NCBI GenBank assembly: GCA_029378245.1
Contig: JARKIF010000002.1
Location: forward strand, 2,356,001-2,420,000
DNA length: 64,000 nt
Origin: Roridomyces roridus
Taxonomy: Eukaryota; Basidiomycota; Agaricomycetes; Agaricales; Mycenaceae
Direction of reading: 5' to 3'
Both the position numbers and the translations under genes were made by a program. Position 1 is the first letter of the stretch, and the number at the start of each line of letters is the position of its first letter. Positions 20,925 to 32,527 of this stretch are shown here, one piece after another. The notes below the pieces were generated by a model. It searched no databases. It was not told the origin of the DNA and saw nothing but the letters and a program-made list of their open reading frames with translations.

Positions 20925-23900
20925 TTATGATGTCGTCGCCCCGCGCCGGCCAAAATTGAGACTGCCAAATCGTGAAAACCGCCCTTTGAGAGAACCAAAT
21001 GAAGTGAAGCTTTTGGACGTTGCAACAGATGCCCCAGACATCTTGGCACCCGGCACCGCGTGTACCCCATTCCCAACGTTGACAAAAGAGTTGTGAGGCG
21101 ACTCGGCAGACAGAGAGTCGCTGCCGGCAATGTCTCCCGGGGCAGAGGAAACTCCGTTTATCCCGTGACGAGCCAGATGTGCCAGATGTCGCTGCAGCGG
21201 CGTCTGCTTCGCAACAGGTGGGGCATCCGGTGGACTGATGGGAGATCGCGGTGACATTGGAGGAGGGGTCGTGTTAGATCGACCAAGGTGCAGGGGTTGG
21301 AGAAAGAAGGGGACCCGAGGGCGAGTCGTGGAAACAGTCGAGGTCATGCTCTGTTTGACCGACTGCTCGTAGGTCGACGTCACACGAGGTCCAATGGAAG
21401 GCGATATCGGATCTGGGGCTGTATCCAGGCCCAGCCGTCGAATTTCTTCTCGGAAGTTTTTCTTGAAAAACTTGTCCAGAGTCTCGTGGAAGGGAATGAA
21501 CTCTGGAGGGCACAGACGTCCATGAAGTCGCATGCAGTGATCAATGACAACGACCTGCGACAATTTTCAGGTCTGATTTAGCGAATAAGCAGCGCAAGAC
21601 TCACCTGCTCATCAATTGCGGCCCTCAGTTTCTCAATCAGATCTTCTCGCTCAGGATTGCGGACAATGTACTCTGGATCAAAGAAAGTTTGCCGGTATGC
21701 CGAGATGCCGGTGTTGAGCGGAGCGTCCACGGCGCTATTGAGGCACATTGCCAGGGCATTCGTGGAGACAGGTTGAGCAGTTTTCGCAAGAGCCTGGTAT
21801 CTGAGATTCAAGGCCGCCAGTTCCTTGGTTTTCAGCTCCACCTCGCTGAGCGCATTTTCCACGGGGGAAATTTCCACAATCTCGACGCCAACAACCTCAG
21901 AACGTCGAAGGACAGTGGGGAATGCCTCCTCGGTCGTAAAGTAGGTTTTTTCCAACCAAACTTCTTCGGTACCAGTGCGCGTGATTCGTTTGACCTGCCG
22001 GGTGGAACTGAACAGGTTGACAGCACTATGCTCGTAGTAGGTGCGAACGGGCAGGGGAACATCGGGATTCGTGAAGATGGGGAGCGCCCGGTTCGGCTCT
22101 GGCGTTACGGCAGTGCACTGGATGTACTGGTCGTGCCCGAATCGGATATCGACCGGGGGGTCACCCAGGGTTTTGAGCAACTGAGCACCAGGATGTTTGC
22201 TGAGCATTCGTTCGCAGAAGGCGCCGAATTTTTCCCACTCATAACCTCGATACTGTGGTGCTGCTCAGCAGCCGGCGCGAAGTGTAGCAGTAGAAACACG
22301 CACAATGAACCGCTTGTCTCGGATGGCACCTGGGAAGTTTCCATAGAAGGTGACCCTGTAATAGTCCGAGTAATACCGCTGATCTGTGATGATATGCTCG
22401 AGCAGAGTGGCCTGGTGCCTCAATATTTCAGATAGCTTGCCACTGAAGACGGCGTCAGACAGGATCGACAAACCAGCGACACATACTAGTTGAACGTGAC
22501 TTCCGAATACTGGAACGCTAATTCCTTGCAGATGTCGATTGCCCTTTCCCACGCCTTGCCCTTGCCCAAGTAGTCCAAAATGAGCAAGCAGAGAGTCTCT
22601 TTGCGCTGGAATTGGGATTGCTGCGGGAGACCGAGGTCTTCCATTGGTCCCACGAACGAGTTCAAATCCCATTCATGTAAATCAGAATGAAGCTTCAGAG
22701 TCAACGCAGCCTCGACGTAGTTTTGGGATTGCACGTGCATCTAGAAACCCGTCAGAACAAGAAAGGTGGCCTGAAATGATGCTTACGTTGACCAGTTGAT
22801 GGACGTATTTTATATAAATCTCATCTCGACCTATTCTGCGGATAAAGTTCATCAAGCGAAGCTAAACGGTGTGAGGATTGGATTGGAACTCGAAGAAAGA
22901 GGGAACTTGCCGTTGCGATGACACGATCATCGGCGTATTCGTCGCCTTCCGGTAGAGCCCTGACGCTGAGCAAGAGCTCGAGGAAGAGATCGACCGAGTC
23001 GAGGAAGATTGATACCCTCTCCCTCAGACTTTCGTCGACTTCGGAAGAGTAGAAGATATGTCGAAGGTGTCCGATGAAGAAGGCCCTCGAAATGTCATCG
23101 CCCTTGCTATCAGACATGAAGAGAGTGTCCAGCCGCGTCACCAGTTCGTTTTCGATCTCATCGAAGTTTTGAGACTGGTGATATTCCGACACGATCATGC
23201 TGTATAGCATCTGGACTGCAGTTGGCCCGTAGCTGGTCAGTGATGGCTCATGCATAAGTTGACAACCTGCCCGACTAGGGAGTGAAGGTAGACTTGGTAA
23301 CCCTGTATCGCCATCAGTAAGCAGCATACTCATACAGATAACAATACATACCCCATAACGCGTAGGTGACTCGCCGGTCGTCGTGGGGTGCTCAGCCCAA
23401 CCCAGGGCTTGCCACAAGGTCAATAGGATGGAGGCCCCATCGCCTCGAATGTCGCCTGCCAAGCGCCAAACAGCGCGGCATTTCTATTGATGGCATCAGC
23501 GCATTGTATGGTTAAGCTTGCTCCAAAACACACCTGCGGGCTGAACTCTTCGATAACCAGCTGATCAGAGGATAACAGCTTGAGGAACATGTAGAAGCCC
23601 TCGCGCCAGAGGGAGGCATTGAACTGCGCTTGAGAATCTTGTGGCGGGATAAACTCTTTCTCCAAAATGGTGGCGATAGGATCCATTATCTTGACCAAAA
23701 CCTTGTGAGCAAGGATATTGATGTTGAGCCACGTTTTCGGGAACGCGTCGTTCTCCAAAATTGAAGCGGCAACCTTGAAGAACTGGGAAAGAAGAGCGAC
23801 AAATCGGTCCTGCCCTTCAATATCAAGACTTGATTCCAGGAAATTGAGGATGTGTTTCGTGGGTGAAGAAAGAATCAGCACGAGAAAGACAGTCGCCGTT

Positions 23901-26900
23901 TCACCCAGACCAGGGTTGAAAACGTTGTCAGCCTCCGGTGCACCGGGGCTTCGGGGGCCATCAGGGAGTTGAGCGAGGAGTGAAAACGGGTAAGACTCGG
24001 GGAATGTCACGGGAATCGCTGTCTTGAGAGGAAGTGACGATCGAGTGCGTTCCATAGCTTTACAAGACGCAGGACTCTGGAACTCTCGATAAGAATCCAA
24101 TAACCTGGACCAGCCGATGAGCCTTTTTCTGTGGAAATGAGGAGGGAAGCCAACCTGGGTAAGAGAGGAAGGAGGTTCTCGACGTTGTCTTGTTCCTTGC
24201 GGAATCGATTCCTGTCTCCAACGATAGCGGGGGATATCAAGTTTTGCTGCAGCTTGTCCAGCATGACAGCGACGATGGTGACACAAAGCCTGATACTTTC
24301 AAGCCAGCTGACACGTGACGCGTCTTTGGCGCTCTCCGACTCGTTGGAGTGGTATTCGTCGTAACGGCCAAAGTGAGGCTTGATCCAAATGACAACAGCC
24401 TCGACCAGTAGTGGCCGCGACTCGGCGTTGTCAAACAGGAACCCTTTCACAATCTGGAGGTACATGATCAGCTTCCATATCACGATCTTGCCCTTTCCCA
24501 CGGTCACAGCGTTGGCAAAACTCGTGGCAATGGACACGAGCTCAACGGTCGAAAATATCTTGGACAGCTCGGGGAGGATGGAGGTAAAGTGTTGGAGAGC
24601 AATCGTTTGTGTGCCGATGATGGACGGTGGCGAGGTGGCGGCCATCATTCGTGTGACCTCGGCAAGGTGCGACCGCAATTCCCTCTTGAAAGTCGTTTCC
24701 AGATGGTCCGCCGTAGCACCACCGCCCACACCAATCTCCTTCGCTTTCTGCAATTCTCGAGATCGCGCAATGAACTTGAAGATGTAATGCCAGACTTTGA
24801 GGGCCGCTCGCAGGGGCGAGGCACTCTCGCTCGATGTTGGGTTGGCCAGGAGCCGGGTCATAGAGTGGATCATGTGAGACGACGCAGAGGCACAGTTGAA
24901 GTGCTGCTCGATGTACACATCCAGAACAGGCTGGAAATTACTGAAGCGGCGATCCTGAACAATGCCGAGAACAGTGACCAGAGCATTGAAAACCAATTCG
25001 TCCATTTCACCGGATTGATTGTTCTGCGATATCAATATTCCAAACAGAGAATCAAAGATGTCCCGCAGGAATTTGACGATCTCGCCTTCGCCAACGAACG
25101 TGAACTTGGTCAGCACGGTGGAAAGAAAATCCCGATCTTCAATCTTATCCCAGCTCAGCAGACTCAGCAAAACCGGATTTTGCGTGAATTTGGTCGAGCA
25201 TAGAGAGGATCGAATCGTCAGTGTGTCGCGTATGGGTGGCGCCAGGCGCTGCATCTCGGGATGCACCAGCAACTGGTCTGGTCGCTGGTTGGCTATCAGC
25301 CAGGACGGCGCAGACAGGTAGACCTCGGGTGTGAGCAGTGACAGCTTATCTGCGCGGTACAAGATAAGCATGTGGCTGCCATCTTCGACGAAAGCGCGCT
25401 TGTCGGGAAAGAGGGGCTGGAATGCAAAGGCGAATGGCTGCCTGGATGTGTCAATGCTGGCGCCGCGCGAGCTGCTGCGCTCCCTCTCGGACCGATTCCG
25501 GAAGGTAAAGAAGAGATGCCACTGCGGAATGCCTTCAGGAGGTAATTGAATCTTGATGAGCTCTCCAAATGTAGGCTCATTGCACCGCTGGAACACCATG
25601 GACTGGAACTGGGTCACAAAGGGCTCCCCGCTACCCAGAGAGATGACCGATTCGACTGTCCGCCCGTCCTGATCGCGAACCTCCGCCGTCACTTGGACAT
25701 TGTTGGATGCCGGACCCATTCCACCACGCGCGAATTGGGTGACGCTCATGCGGCCAGAGCTAGTTGTTCCCAGACGAAAATTCGCCGGACCACAATTTGA
25801 TGTACAGTTCATTGCGCACATCACCCGGGAACACCACATCCGGGAAACCGAGACGGAGAGTATGTGGCGTGTCCTGCAAGAGGGAAGGATTTTCACGGAC
25901 AATGGTTGGGACATCGCCACGGAATATCTTGATCGTGGCGGAGATCATTTCTGCTCTGGAAAGCTCGAGTCAGTAACTCGAACAAACATTATTGCTCAAA
26001 GTAACCTTGGGGTCTTTTCAAACTCCTTGGCATTCTTGCTGATGATATTCTGGTGCATCATGGAGAAGGTGGCCTCGTTCGTCGGCGCGTAGATGGGCAT
26101 TTGATGCTCACGTGCCGGGGTGACATCGACATCCTCAGCTGCCATCCGCGCCAACTGGGTTAGCTCGAGGACAGCACAACCGAAGGGCCGTCGGATTGGC
26201 CCGTCGCTACTAGAGGGGGCGCCACTGAAGCCCTCAGAGCCACGTCGGCCGCCAGGATCGGCTTGTGCAGTTCCGAGTTTAAGCGCCCCACTACGCACGA
26301 TGCGACAAACCAAGTAGACGGGATCTTGTACGTCCGCCAGGGCAAGATCGGTGAATAGCGTGCGGATGCGCTTGGTCGGGTCACGTGCGAGAACGCCATT
26401 GTGATTTAGCACGGCGCAAAAGTCCTCCGTTACAAACTGCCCAGATCGTTTGTAAAGAGAGAAAAAGAGTTCGGCAGTTTCACCCGGAGCGCAAGGGGAC
26501 GCGACAAATGCACGGAGGTCCAGGTAAACGTGGAAGAATCTGGCGGTGGTTGATCGGGAGTGGTCGGTCGCATTGCTGATAGAGAGGGAGCGGGGTTTGT
26601 GGTTTGAAAACTCGGGGAAAGCGGAATGGGCTGGAGTCGGGAGAGTAGCGGCGGCGGCATAGTCTGATCCGGGGCCTTGAGTGTACGGCATCGAGGCGGG
26701 ATAGGTAACGTTGAGATAGGCGAGGGCGGTCTGCATGGAGTACATGCGCACGGCGCTGACCCAACTGCGGGGCTCTATTTCTCCTTCGACATCGACCGTG
26801 ACCAGCGCACCCCATGTTGGGTGTCTGACAATCACGTCCAGTCCCTGCACGATGTTTCCGCTGACGAGACGCGTTACGCAGTCGCGTCGCATATTGATGG

Positions 26901-27917
26901 ATTCCTCTGCATTGAGAGTCTTGGGCCAACAGTTGGCGTCGGCCAAGGTGGAGTGCCTCGATATGTTCGCGGACGACATGGAACAACCTGTAGTCACGCC
27001 TGGCGAGGTACTGGAACATCAATGTGTGCCACTCGCGTAGAGCAGAAGCAATTTCGTCGATGATGGGCTGGGCAACACCGGAAGCGGTATCGTCGCCTGA
27101 CTTGAGGGACGGGCGAGGGGGAAGTGGTTTCATGACCTGGGAATCTGCAGGCGATGAAGAGCGGACGGAGGAGGAATGCATGCTCGGGGGGTATACGACA
27201 CCTGTGCGGATGGATTTCGCAAGGTCTGGCAGGTGGCCCGTCCGAAAGGATTTCCTCGAAGCAGAACGATCGGGTTCCTCGTCTTCCTCTCGGAGGCTGC
27301 TCATGGTCGAACCAGGCTTGTTGCTAGTCGACCACTGAACAAAAGAGCTGCCGGGGCTGGCTGTACCATGAGATGCATTGACGGAAGCCCAGCCATGATT
27401 AGACGAGGCGTATCCATTCACGACGCCATTTAGGGTCGTTGCAAGGTCAGGAAGGCGTCCCTCTGCGTCAGAGAACTCGTCGCGGACGTAGATGTGGGAG
27501 GCAGGAAAGATGCCGATGAAGACCTGGTACGGCTCCTCCGTTTTTGGTGGCGGTTTGACGAGGACCGAGGAGGAGGGATCCGAGGCGAGAGCCCAGGTGA
27601 CTGGTGGTCGTTTCGTGCTGCAGACAACGTAGCTAGCACAATAGTTGAGCTAGACAACGAGAAATGGCGTAGCGAACACACCCTCTGTACCAAATGCCCT
27701 CGACCTCCCTCGACCTTGGTGTATATTTCTCGAACGCATACACTTCGTCGCCAACCTCCAGAGAGACAACATCGCGGTGCACGAGGTGCAGGTCTTCCGT
27801 AGAGGACTCTGTCACGGTCGAAAGCCGATGTCTTGAGAATCGGGTGTCCCTGCGCGAAGGGGAGAGTGGATGGACAGCATATCCGTATATTATCAGGGGC
27901 AATGGCTCCCAACTCAT
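20925..27917 (-). CDS. DOCK-family exchange factor (SH3, DHR-1, DHR-2), four frame breaks
   Basis: Fungal DOCK protein, expected to activate Rac/Cdc42 at sites of polarised growth. Twelve or so exons encode about 2150 residues. An N-terminal SH3 (GDEVYAFEKY...WYRG|YVV...IGIFPASHIYV) is followed by helices (HIEALHLGRRQLLAQ), the C2-like DHR-1 (ATIKIFRGDVPTIVRENPSL), armadillo-like repeats and the DHR-2 catalytic region (MHVQSQNYVEAALTLKLHSD; YRGYEWEKFGAFCERMLSKH; TELL-like core not resolved). The tail is Ser/Pro-rich. One intron (22862..22910) is GC-AG. One-base insertions are implied near 26920, 25770, 23240 and 23221, where conserved sequence changes frame. It shares a 117-bp divergent region with SPC34. 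Confidence 0.87.
22862..22910 (-). other. GC-AG intron in the DOCK gene
   Basis: Joins DDRVIAT to LRLMNFIRRIGRDE in phase 0. The donor is ACG|GCAAGT and the acceptor GTTTAG. The only GT nearby leaves the wrong phase. Confidence 0.7.
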
Positions 27918-28034
27918 CCGAGTGTTTTGGGAGGGTCAGGCTGACGCGATAAGCCAGGTATAAACGTCGGGTGCGGGAAACACAGTGAACTGGGCAAATT
28001 CGCGAAGGAGGAATGTGGTCACCTGACCTCACAA
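27918..28034. promoter_or_regulatory. 117-bp divergent promoter, DOCK / SPC34
   Basis: 117 bp between the ATG codons at 27917 and 28035; no recognisable motif beyond short GC-rich blocks. Confidence 0.45.
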
Positions 28035-29543
28035 ATGCTCTCTTTAGATCGACTCTCTAACAACACGAATAATATTCGCAAGGCTGCTTCTTCGTCTCTA
28101 CCTCCATCTCCCTTCACCAAGGCAGTTTTGGATGCAGACATAGGCGAACTCATCCGCGACATTCACCCCACAGAACTCGGGCTCTTCACCCCGGAGCTGG
28201 GACGCGTCGAGTTCCATGGGCCAGCTCCCCGCAGGAAGCAGGATCCCGAGGTCTATGCGCAGGCAGCGCTGACTTACATCGAGCGGTACAACAAGGTCCG
28301 CCCAATGCCTCGTGCATACGCCCAGGTGGTCGCCATTCTCGACCAACTTGCCGCTACTCGCGATAATATCCGTGATCTGAGCGCGAATCTCGAACAAATC
28401 CAGCCATCTGAGCTCAAGCCAGTGGCAGACCAACAAGAGCAGCGCGTCAAGGAGCTCCAGGCGCGCGTCGAAGAACTCAAACAGCGCGTATGTATGTGTT
28501 TACTGCAGAGACGCGAATTCACTCTTTCTAGAAGGAAGCCGCTGCAGCCAAGGCCAAGCCGCGATCGAGAGCTCCAAATCCCGCTCCCGACCCACCATCC
28601 ACCCCCGTTGCCTCGACGCGAATGCTCGACGAAACGTTTCACACCCCGGCAGCGGCTGCTCGCACTCTGCACTTTACTGACAACCTACTCATGGACGAGC
28701 AGATCGACCTTTCAGATGTCTCCATATCGTCACCTTTGCGCTTCCAGGGCCGAAATCATGATTCCGAAGCAACTGTGCCGGAGGAATCCCCAGCACAGTG
28801 CGCCTGAATCCTCAGAAAGTGCACCTGACTCACAAGAGAGTGCACCTGAACCTCCGCAAGAACAGCAGCTCGATTCGTCGGGTGTGACTGAAGATGAAGC
28901 GACCATTGTACTCGCCAGTGAACCCACGGCGACGCTACCTGTTCCTGTTCCCGCCGACACACCCAAGAAAGGCAAAGTGCGAGTCAATTCCGAAGTTGAG
29001 CGTATCGTGGTATGTAGGGTTTCTTCTTCATCGTTGACTTTCTTTTGACCATTTTAGGCCAAGGTGTGGTCGTGTACAGGAGATTTAATCATGCCCGGCC
29101 ATACATTCGATACATCTGGGATTGGTACCGCCGATAGGCCTCCGCGGGCCAAAGAGACCATGCAAGTGCCATCCCCTTGTTCGATTCTCTTCTCATTCTT
29201 TTTCGACAGTGCGCACCTGCAAACTCTGGTCACTTTAACACCCACTCCCGCCTCGCCTTCTACAACCATATCTTCCCTCACTGCTCCCGCCTCAAACACA
29301 ACTACGCCACAACAAATTCTGACTGCCCACCTTCTGCTCACGCTCCTAGCCAGTGGCCCACACTTTTCGATGCCGCTTAACCAGGTCAAGGAGGCCTTGG
29401 CTGCCAAGGCGAGCAGCAACGGAGGCGCTGGTGGTGTTCTCGGTGGGCAAAGCACTACACGTGTGCTTTATGCTTGTGTTGCGAAACGGCTGGTGAAGAT
29501 TGAACGCGGTGGCGGCGAGCAGATTGTGAAATTCGACCTTTAA
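28035..29543 (+). CDS. SPC34: DASH/Dam1 complex subunit Spc34
   Basis: Kinetochore subunit that couples chromosomes to spindle microtubules. Exons are 28035..28487, 28532..29009, 29058..29161 and 29210..29543. The Spc34 signature is SPFTKAVLDADIGELIRDIH at about residue 25; coiled coils follow (NIRDLSANLEQIQ; QRVKELQARVEELKQRV). The C-terminal block reads AKVWSCTGDLIMPGHTF and STTRVLYACVAKRLVKIERG. Intron 29162..29209 fits a GC donor (AT|GCAAGT) and gives KETIAHLQTL; retention is also in frame. Near 28795 the frame changes by one base inside a repetitive ESAP segment. Either one base is extra or a 70-bp intron from about 28729 is used. Confidence 0.83.
29162..29209 (+). other. GC-AG intron in SPC34
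   Basis: 48 bp, GCAAGT donor and TTCGACAG acceptor. It has no in-frame stop, so retention would add 16 residues rather than kill the protein. The GT four bases downstream gives the wrong phase. Confidence 0.6.
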
Positions 29544-29570
29544 TGATGTACAATAGTAACAATACAAGCT

Positions 29571-30602
29571 TCACGTCTCTCCAAAATACTCCTCCACGAG
29601 CGCCTTCTTCCGCAACTCGAGTAATACCTGCTCTGTCTCGGCGGGGGTGGGCAATTTTGGCGCCACGAGCATCTCCGGAGTCAGGAAGGATATGTATGCC
29701 GCAGCAGCGCGCGCATTTGCGAGTGCTTGATCAACGTTTTCCTCTTTCTGGTCTGAAGGAGGTGGTGCAACAGCAGTTGGCCTCGCTACCGCGGCGTCTT
29801 GTGGGAGACCCAATGCCGTCCTCACATTCTCCGCGTTCGGTTTCCCAATCTATGAAATGAGCATGGGATTCAGTGGGAAACCATTCATTCGACATACCCT
29901 CATCCTCTGCCTCCTGCTCCCATTTACGCAGCGTCCCGTCCTCCTCGTCGAGGTCACCGTAGTAAGCCGGGGTTTGGTCCATGAACTTTTTGTAATGAGC
30001 AAGGGCACGGTTCTCCTCTTCCTCTTCCTTTTTCCGACTTTGGAAGAGTTCGCGCACACCCGGGAGGTCCTTGGCGCGACCAAAGTATCTGTATTCTGTT
30101 AGTTTGCTGACAGAAAAAGCTGTGAGGATGAACGGACTTGTATCCCTTGGTACCGGGGACCTCCTTCCCATCGTCATCCAACATGGCTACGTTCCTCCGG
30201 TAATTTGCCCCACCAAGTGCTATAATCTGGTTTTCCCAATGTCGTTTCTCGCGCATCTGCTGGTTTATCTCGTCATTGAGATCCCGGACTTCGTAGTCGC
30301 TCAGCCCCGCTGCATCCCAGTCAGCGTCGTGTAAGATGACAGGGACAAGAACGGACCGTCCTGAATCTTGGCGACTTTGCGACTAATCTCACGCAGTAGC
30401 TCACCGCGCCAGCGTTCACATTCTCTCAAGCTCTTGCACGCGCTGGCCATCCGGGGCCGGCGGTCTCCACGCGTACCCAGTCCCAGCTCAGCGGCCTGCG
30501 CCTCACGGAACCGGTAGAGCATAGACTGCGCCTTTTCTTGATTTCGGGCCTGTAGATTGCATTGAGGACGCGTGAAAGGGAGAAAATCAAGGAACTGGCC
30601 AT
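29571..30602 (-). CDS. ISY1: Pre-mRNA splicing factor Isy1
   Basis: Component of the NineTeen (Prp19-associated) complex of the catalytic spliceosome. The start exon appears to be ATG alone (30600..30602), followed by a 50-bp intron beginning GCCAGT (30550..30599) that gives MARNQEKAQSMLYRFREAQA, the family start. Further introns are 30310..30356, 30089..30136 and 29850..29897. Conserved blocks are MASACKSLRECERWRGELLR, MREKRHWENQIIALGGANYR and YFGRAKDLPGVRELF, then PKLPTPAETEQVLLELRKKA and the ending EEYFGET. At the last exon the frame is one base off: either an extra G at the donor (about 29898) or an insertion near 29835. Divergent from NOP10, 48 bp away. Confidence 0.87.
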
Positions 30603-30650
30603 TGGACAAAGTGAGTTGCTTACGTACTCGGATAAAACTCTCTCTCAAAG
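30603..30650. promoter_or_regulatory. 48-bp divergent start region, ISY1 / NOP10
   Basis: 48 bp between opposing start codons of a splicing factor and an H/ACA snoRNP gene. No TATA box is seen. Confidence 0.5.
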
Positions 30651-30948
30651 ATGCATCTCATGTACACTCTGGACGAGGCGGGCAACAGAGTCTACACCCT
30701 CAAAGTGCGTCGCTCCTTTACCCTCCCGAAACTTCAGCACTGACCTGATCCGACTTGCAGAAAGTCACCGACTCGGGCCGTATAACAAAGTCCGCCCACC
30801 CTGGTATGTCCTGTGCTCCAGCACGGACTGGCTCATGTTGACTCGTTCCAGCACGCTTTTCCCCGGACGACAAGTTCTCCCGGCACCGTGTACCATTAAA
30901 AAACGCTACGGCGTGCTCTTGACCCAACTCCCTGCAAAACCGATGTGA
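30651..30948 (+). CDS. NOP10: H/ACA ribonucleoprotein subunit Nop10, one frame break
   Basis: Small core protein of H/ACA snoRNPs (pseudouridylation, rRNA processing). Three exons: 30651..30704, 30761..30803 and 30852..30948. The sequence starts MHLMYTLDEAGNRVYTLKKV, continues [20 protein letters not shown] and ends KKRYGVLLTQLPAKPM, about 64 residues, which is the usual size. In the last exon RHRV and TIKKRYG are in different frames; one base is missing at about 30888..30893 (GTA CC ATT where Val-Thr-Ile is expected). An essential gene is unlikely to be truly broken, so a consensus deletion is the best explanation. Confidence 0.88.
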
Positions 30949-31067
30949 GGAGCGGACGCAGCTGTACCAATATGACATGTATCCGTTCAATGCATGATCC
31001 AGTAATTGTCAAGACCTACTACGCTAATTTTTGCAAAGCAAATAAAGATATAATAATGACCCAGCCA

Positions 31068-32527
31068 CTACGCCTTCCTCCTCAAATACTCGACAAAGTC
31101 GACCAGAAATTGCACCTGCTCATATGTCTCTATGGCCTTGATGCTCCGCCGCCGGCGTGCAATCGCGATGACACGCTCGACGTATGCCAGAACTGAGGGC
31201 TGAACGCCATCTATCAAAGTCGGAGCTCTTCCGCCGACTCATTTCGGAGACGTCCACAAAGCCCGAGCTTGAGCATCCAGCAGCATGCAATCACGCCCGC
31301 ACGTCCCACGCCGCCGCGGCAGTGCACCAGCACAGGCACACCGCGCAATGTGTAGTCATCGATCATCCGTGTCAGGTGTCCGTCGAGCACCTGCGGGCGA
31401 GAGGGGGAGCGAGGCCCTCTGGGGTTGGAATACGGAGAACAGAGATGCCGACAGACTTAGGCGGCGGGCTCATACAGTTGCCACGGCGCGCCAAGAAACT
31501 CGAGTTCTGCGTCGTCGAGACAGCACACGACACAGCCAACACCAAGATCCTTCATCCGTCGCAAGTCGGCGTGAAGGTCACGGCAGACGCCGCTGCGGCC
31601 CTTGACAGGCCCTTGCAAGCGCACTGTTAAGAAGATTAGCTGTCAAAAATGATCGCTTTCACGCAGAGCTGACCTTTTTTACCCGGACATGAAGACATGA
31701 ACAGGTTGCCTATGGCGAAAGCGGCCCTTTCTTCGACCGCGACGGACACGGTTACCGAGAGAGAGACAGAGGTAACGGTCGTGTCAATGGCGGCCTTCAG
31801 CGCCTCAGTGACGGCCGCACGTGTGGGCACCGGAGGAATAATGGGTGGAGGGGGTGGAGGTGGGAGGGGTTGTATTGAATTGTCGTGATATTGGGCAGCA
31901 GTTAGGCGGTCAAGGGCAAAGGAGGGTGGAATGTCGAACAGGGTCGGACCATCGGCCAGCACGAGATGCGACGAAATGAGAGGTATCAATTCAGGAGGAA
32001 TTATGGCGGAGATACTGGGAGACGTTAGGATTGGAATCGCAGGGAGATGAATGTTATAACGCTTACTTGATGGGGTGCGTCGAAGAGGTTTTAAAGTTCC
32101 TAAGTTCGTTTGGCACTGGTAAATGCGCGGGGCCGAGCTGGTCCTCCATAGCAGCCTGCAGCTCATCGCGGAGGGCCACGAGAGAGTCGACGGTCGGTAT
32201 TCCACATGGTCCAAGAAGCGGCTTGGGTTCTCTGGGGGCGTCACAGGGCCACCATGCATTTGTAGCACAAGAAGCCATCCGCTGGCGCGCCTGAAGTTCG
32301 CGCATATGGTCGGGAAAGTGTATTGAAAGCGGCACATAGCGTGCTGGAGATCCAGTTGCACCATATTTTACGCGGTGGTAGGTGCTGAAATGGTGCTGAG
32401 ACGCGAGGGATTCGAGAACAGGGAGCCCGGTCGGGGGCTTCTCGGCGGGCAGCAGGGACTCGAGGGAGGACAAGTCGAGCGATGCAAACTCGAGAGGAGG
32501 AAGCACGACAGTCTGAGTGAGGGACAT
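31068..32527 (-). CDS. CDKN3-like dual-specificity protein phosphatase, two frame breaks
   Basis: Cys-based phosphatase with the signature LVHCRGGVGRAGVIACCWML (CX5R). The upstream block FMSSCPGKKVRLQGPVKGR with DLHADLRRMKDLGVGCVVCC resembles CDKN3/KAP, which dephosphorylates Cdk. The N-terminal 280 residues (from MSLTQTVVLPPLEFASLDLS) are fungal-specific, with a poly-Pro stretch (PLPPPPPPPIIPPVP). Introns include 32015..32066 and about 31630..31672. Conserved sequence changes frame twice: an extra T makes TAA at about 31457..31459 (PAA to KSVGISVL), and a C is missing near 31395 (PLA to PQVLDGHL). The C-terminus reads RRRRSIKAIETYEQV. It diverges from chitin synthase. Confidence 0.8.

Noticed and set aside
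21689..22435. Plus-strand open frame inside the DOCK gene
   Set aside because: The minus strand encodes continuous DHR-2 sequence here; the plus-strand product has no family features.
17300..31500. Programmed +1 ribosomal frameshifting as the explanation of the frame breaks
   Set aside because: Some sites sit at TAA or TGA, as in known +1 signals, but others do not; some need a base added; no shared motif precedes them; and orthologous families are not known to frameshift here.
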